Below are positions 60,455 to 64,000 of a stretch of 64,000 nt of DNA, one piece after another. The notes beneath the pieces were generated by a model, which was not told the DNA's origin, searched no databases, and saw only the letters and a program-made list of their open reading frames with translations. Source of the DNA: Cunninghamella blakesleeana (lineage: Eukaryota; Mucoromycota; Mucoromycetes; Mucorales; Cunninghamellaceae); assembly GCA_017871115.1 (NCBI GenBank), contig JAFCIZ010000006.1, positions 4,626,558 through 4,690,557 of the forward strand, written 5' to 3'. Position 1 is the first letter of the stretch. Each line of letters starts with the position of its first letter. The translations under genes were made by a program, and so were the position numbers.

Positions 60455-62690
60455 ATTAAAAAGAATTATATAATAATAATAATAATAATAATAATAGCAA
60501 AAAAAAGGAAAATAAGATAAAATAAAATAAAAAGAAAAATAATTAAATAAAGATAAATATGTTAGGTTTGGTAAAGAAATAGAAATATAAAAATATATTA
60601 AAATAAAAGTTAAAACAAAAGAGATGTTGTGAAATTGTTGATTATCGTTTATTAGAAAATAAAATAAAATAGGTGTTTATATATGAATATATTTTAAGGG
60701 GAAATTATATAATAATCAGGGGTATGGTACTACCTAGTTGTTTCTGTTTGTGTGTGTTACTTAGAATATAGTATAGCATTATTATATTATTTAAATAAAT
60801 GGTATCTATAATAGATAATTATGATGTTGATATTATATTAATATTGGTTGATTAATATGTTTTAAAATGACAAATACAACAAAATAATTAAATAATTAAA
60901 AATAGATAATTCAACAAAAAATAGATGATGTTGAATTTGTCAAATTAAAATTATATAAAGTTAAGAAAAACAAAGAAGATATTGTGAAACTTTTGGTTAA
61001 GTTTTATTCAAATGTATAAAACAAGGGTTATATTTATACTTTTTAATAAATTAGTAACACCAGGCTTAGTTTATATATTGTATAGTATGAAAATAGAATT
61101 ATAGAGTAATCTAGTAAAGGTAACGCGAATTAGAATGGAGTTTAAAGTATGTCTATGGTTATGGATTTGTGGGATTAGAAGATTTAAAGTCATAAAATAG
61201 AATAAGCTAATAGAAATGGATCATTTCATATCAGGTACACAGTAGTGATTTTATAATAAATATCAACTATTTCATGCGGGTTATAAATGTATTATAATTA
61301 TGAAATCATTTAATATTGCTATTTTATGGTAAATATAACAGATAATTAAACAAAAATAAATAATAAAAATAAAGGATATTAATATCAATAATGAATAAAA
61401 AATAAAAAATAACAAATATATAAATAAAAAATAAATATTAAAATAGTAAAACAATGAATCAGTAAAATAAAAAAATAAAAATATTAAATTAATAAAATAA
61501 TAAAACAATAAATAAATAAAATAAATAATAATAATAATAATATTAAATTAATAAATCAATAAACCAGTAAACCAATAAATCAATAAAAAAATATATAAAA
61601 TATGAAATATAAAATGATAAAATTGTCGTATCAGGCTATTTTATCTTATAGTAAACAAATATAATACTATGATTATATAATAGTAAATAGTATAAAATAA
61701 AATAATGATAGTGATCATCAAATCCACTGAAATTAAAATATATAATCTTTTATTTAAATGAATAGCTATACTAAATAAAGAGTTAAATCTAATTCAGGTA
61801 TATTATTATTTTTAAACTGTCAAATTTAACTTTATAAACTTAATGTTAAAAGTCCCTATATTGAATCTAACTATATTACTACATTAATATATATAAGAAC
61901 CAATGACAGTTATCATGGATCATCATATAGTAATAATAAAATATATGAAAGGTTGTCATAATGGGATTATGAATTATATTGATTAATATTACTAATCATA
62001 TGAAAAGTAAAATATTATTCTATATAAATACTAAAGCAGAATTAGATTATTATTACAATCTTTATCTTATATTTATAATAAAAAACAACCAATCAAGGAA
62101 TTTCACTTAATTGTTTTATTTTCTATATTTATATATATTATATTATTTATTTTATCTATTTTAATTCTTACTATTTTTCAAAAATATAAGATATAAAATA
62201 TAAAATATAAAATATAATATATAAAAATATAAAATAATAAAGGGTAGATACCAATATAGGACACAGAATCATACAATCATGTGATTCTCTGATTTAATTT
62301 AATCTTTTTTATCTTTTCTGTAATATTTATATTTTCTTCATCAAAAAGTTTTCTTTTTACATTTTTATCTTTATTGTAAGCCTTAAATTGATATACTTTT
62401 TAAATTTTTTTATTCGATCTAGCTTTTTTTCATGTAAATTTCCAGTTCTCCATTTTTTTGTTTAATTTTATATTCTTCTATATTATATTTTTTTCATATC
62501 TTTAATAAAAATAGTTTTTTTAATATTATACTTAAATTTTTCATTTACAATAATATTGAAAACATCCATAATATAGCAAGATTTTTATTTATAATATTTT
62601 TTCAGTTTTTATTTCATATATCTAACCTCATTCATATTACTATATCCAATTCTTTTAGGTATATAATAAAATGATTATATATTAGGCAAG
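60455..62690. other. Gene-free subtelomeric DNA, 2.2 kb
   Basis: Extremely AT-rich spacer between the large orphan gene and the transposase fragment. Contains TAA triplets (60474-60494), AAATA-type runs at 61350-61620 resembling the A-rich blocks, and an interrupted inverted repeat around 62265-62292 ('agaatca' ... 'tgattct'). No coding frame. Confidence 0.45.
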
Positions 62691-63047
62691 TTAGTTTATT
62701 GGCATATATAGATGGATTTTCAAAATGAAATGAATTTTAAAAATAGTTTTTAATAAATATGTCATTGTTTTATTTTTACATTTTATATTTTTCAATTTTT
62801 CAATTAATTTTTTTAAAAAAAAAAGTTCCATAAATCTTTTTCTCCACTGATACTCTCTTAAATATAACATTATATTTTTTTTATTTCTATTTCTAGGTAA
62901 TATACTTTGTTTTAGTCGATTCCATGCACCTTCTATTGTATTTGTATGTACTTTTGATTTTGGATGTTTAAAATATTTATTGTGATTAACGGCTTTATGT
63001 TTATATCCTATTTTATGAAGGAATATATGAAGATCAGTTTGTGAATT
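62691..63047 (-). pseudogene. ISXO2/IS1595-like DDE transposase fragment
   Basis: An open stretch of 119 codons without a proper start. From its upstream end it reads 'LHIFLHKIGYKHKAVNHN', then 'VHTNTIEGAWNRLKQSILPR', then 'MLYLREYQWRKRFM'. These match the C-terminal catalytic half of ISXO2-like transposases (Tyr-Lys-His...Val-Asn-His, then His-Thr-Asn-x-Ile-Glu with the third catalytic acid, then the 'YL.E..WR' helix). The first two catalytic acids and the N-terminal half are missing, cut off by a TAA and a 16-base A/T run at about 63067-63083. The reading past 'KRFM' is homopolymer-rich. I conclude it is a truncated, inactive copy. Such elements are known in microsporidia and Mucoromycota. 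It lies 0.9 kb from the telomeric array. Confidence 0.82.
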
Positions 63048-63479
63048 TTAAATTTTTTGAAATGGACAAAAAAAAAAAAAAAATGGAAGAGTATAAAATA
63101 AATAGCATTAATATTAATTTTGATGAAAATAATAATAATTTAAATTTTAAATAAATAATAATAAAAGTTATTATGTTGATTATAAAATAAAAAAGAAGAT
63201 TAAGAAATGAAGATAAATCTAATTCTAATACTAAAAAAAATTAAATGATAATAAGTTTATAATAAGTAAAAAAATAGATATAATTAGTATTAATGATAAT
63301 ATTAACACTTCTAAACATAATTTTAATTATAAAATGAGATCTATTACTCAAAATATAAGATTTTCTAATAAAATTAAAAGTAATAATCAAGTAGATAAAT
63401 GTATAATTAAAGAAAAATAAAAAATAAAAATAAATAATTAAATACAGATGAAAATACGATTGTAAATAAAAATGCAGAT

Positions 63480-63735
63480 TTTAATGATAATTATAAAAAA
63501 AAAAAAAAAAAAAAATAAAAGAAAAAAATATAAATTATAATTTATAAAATGTAAAAATAATAAATAATCAAGATAAAATAAAATATAAAAATCAATAAAA
63601 GAATAAAATAACATAACAATAAAATAACGTAATAATATATATATATATATATATATATAAAAGGAAGATTAACAAAAAAGGAAACAAATAATAAGGAAAT
63701 TTAAAGAATAAAGATTATAATAATATATATATATA

Positions 63736-63779
<44 letters not shown>

Positions 63780-63920
63780 CAAAATAAACAGATTATAATA
63801 ACACAAGCAATAAAGCGGAACAAAATGAAACGAGAACATAGATACAAAACCAGGACAAAACAAAACAACCAAGATCAACATCAGACAAAAATAACGACAA
63901 AACAAGTCAAACTAAAGAAT
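63480..63920 (+). repeat. A-rich subtelomeric block, telomere-proximal copy
   Basis: Carries 'caataaaagaataaaataac', a TA run (63637-63659), 'aaagaataaagattataataa', then an A-run of about 40 bases (63739-63778) and a final 140-base A/C-rich stretch ('aacaaaatgaaacgag', 'aaacaaaacaacc') ending at the telomere. Segment order matches 55560-55920. Length of the A-run may be unreliable in the assembly. Confidence 0.5.
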
Positions 63921-63923
63921 AGG

Positions 63924-64000
63924 TTAGGGTTAGGGTTAGGGTTAGGGTTAGGGTTAGGGTTAGGGTTAGGGTTAGGGTTAGGGTTAGGGTTAGGGTTAGG
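63924..64000 (+). repeat. Telomere, TTAGGG array at chromosome end
   Basis: Twelve perfect TTAGGG units plus TTAGG run to the last base of the window. The G-rich strand points 5'->3' outward, as expected of a right-hand chromosome end. No variant units are present. The array is short because the assembly stops there. Confidence 0.98.

Noticed and set aside
63120..63420. Plus-strand Asn/Lys-rich stretch resembling decayed coding sequence
   Set aside because: Only one ~45-codon piece is open and its composition is what AT-rich DNA gives by chance; no motif.
63669..63905. Minus-strand frame of 78 codons beside the telomere
   Set aside because: Consists of a poly-Phe run from the 40-base A-tract plus A/C-rich repeat; matches the repeat block and not a gene.
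1..64000. tRNA, rRNA or CRISPR array
   Set aside because: No B-box-like GGTTCGANNCC with a partner acceptor stem, no rRNA sequence and no regularly spaced repeat-spacer array was found on either strand.

Overview
This is the right-hand end of a linear chromosome. The last 77 bases are an uninterrupted TTAGGG array, with the G-rich strand running 5'->3' off the end, as a real telomere should. The DNA is nuclear and eukaryotic. It has very AT-rich intergenic stretches, many short GT-AG introns (mostly 50-200 nt, packed with AT microsatellite), Asn/Ser/Gln-rich low-complexity tracts, and fungal gene types: a DASH-complex Dad2, a Pho80-type cyclin, a Met30-type F-box/WD40 protein and a fungal Gbp2-like RRM protein. 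An MTA1-type adenine methyltransferase and an ISXO2-like transposase relic point to an early-diverging fungus, most likely Mucoromycota/Mucorales. The species cannot be fixed from the sequence alone.

I rebuilt most genes by joining exons at GT-AG borders and checking that the phases sum to a whole number of codons. 1-4.9 kb: CDC73 (Paf1 complex; C-terminus cut by the window edge), an HMG-box protein, a GNAT acetyltransferase and a decayed repeat pair. 4.9-13.3 kb: two unknown proteins, an aquaglyceroporin and a Met30/SconB-type F-box/WD40 protein. 14.5-20.0 kb: a TBC Rab-GAP and a large intronless TROVE/vWA-like protein. 20.5-30.9 kb: a small secreted cysteine-rich protein, RNase H2 subunit C, an SR-like three-RRM protein, Dad2, a rhomboid protease and MsrA. 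31.1-41.5 kb: a coiled-coil protein, the MTA1-like DNA N6-adenine methyltransferase, a Pho80-like cyclin, complex I subunit NDUFA8, and a disordered protein with a PIP-box-like motif and many CDK-type sites. 43.3-52.4 kb: a type II membrane glycosyltransferase-like protein, a CXXC zinc protein (CZIB/DUF866) and a secreted subtilisin.

From 52.4 kb to the telomere the character changes to subtelomere. There are long gene-poor AT stretches, a degenerate ~31-bp minisatellite, a 38-bp tandem repeat, and a ~182-bp tandem duplication. An A-rich block at ~55.6-55.9 kb recurs, diverged, next to the telomere at ~63.5-63.9 kb. Between these blocks lie an intact eight-exon gene for a 1,040-residue protein I cannot assign to any family, and a fragment of an ISXO2/IS1595-like DDE transposase less than 1 kb from the telomeric array.

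The genes form no operon or pathway cluster. Most of the window is ordinary housekeeping. The observations most worth following are the MTA1-like 6mA methyltransferase, the unassigned subtelomeric gene with its flanking repeats, the TROVE/vWA protein, and the PCNA-binding candidate at 39.8-41.5 kb.
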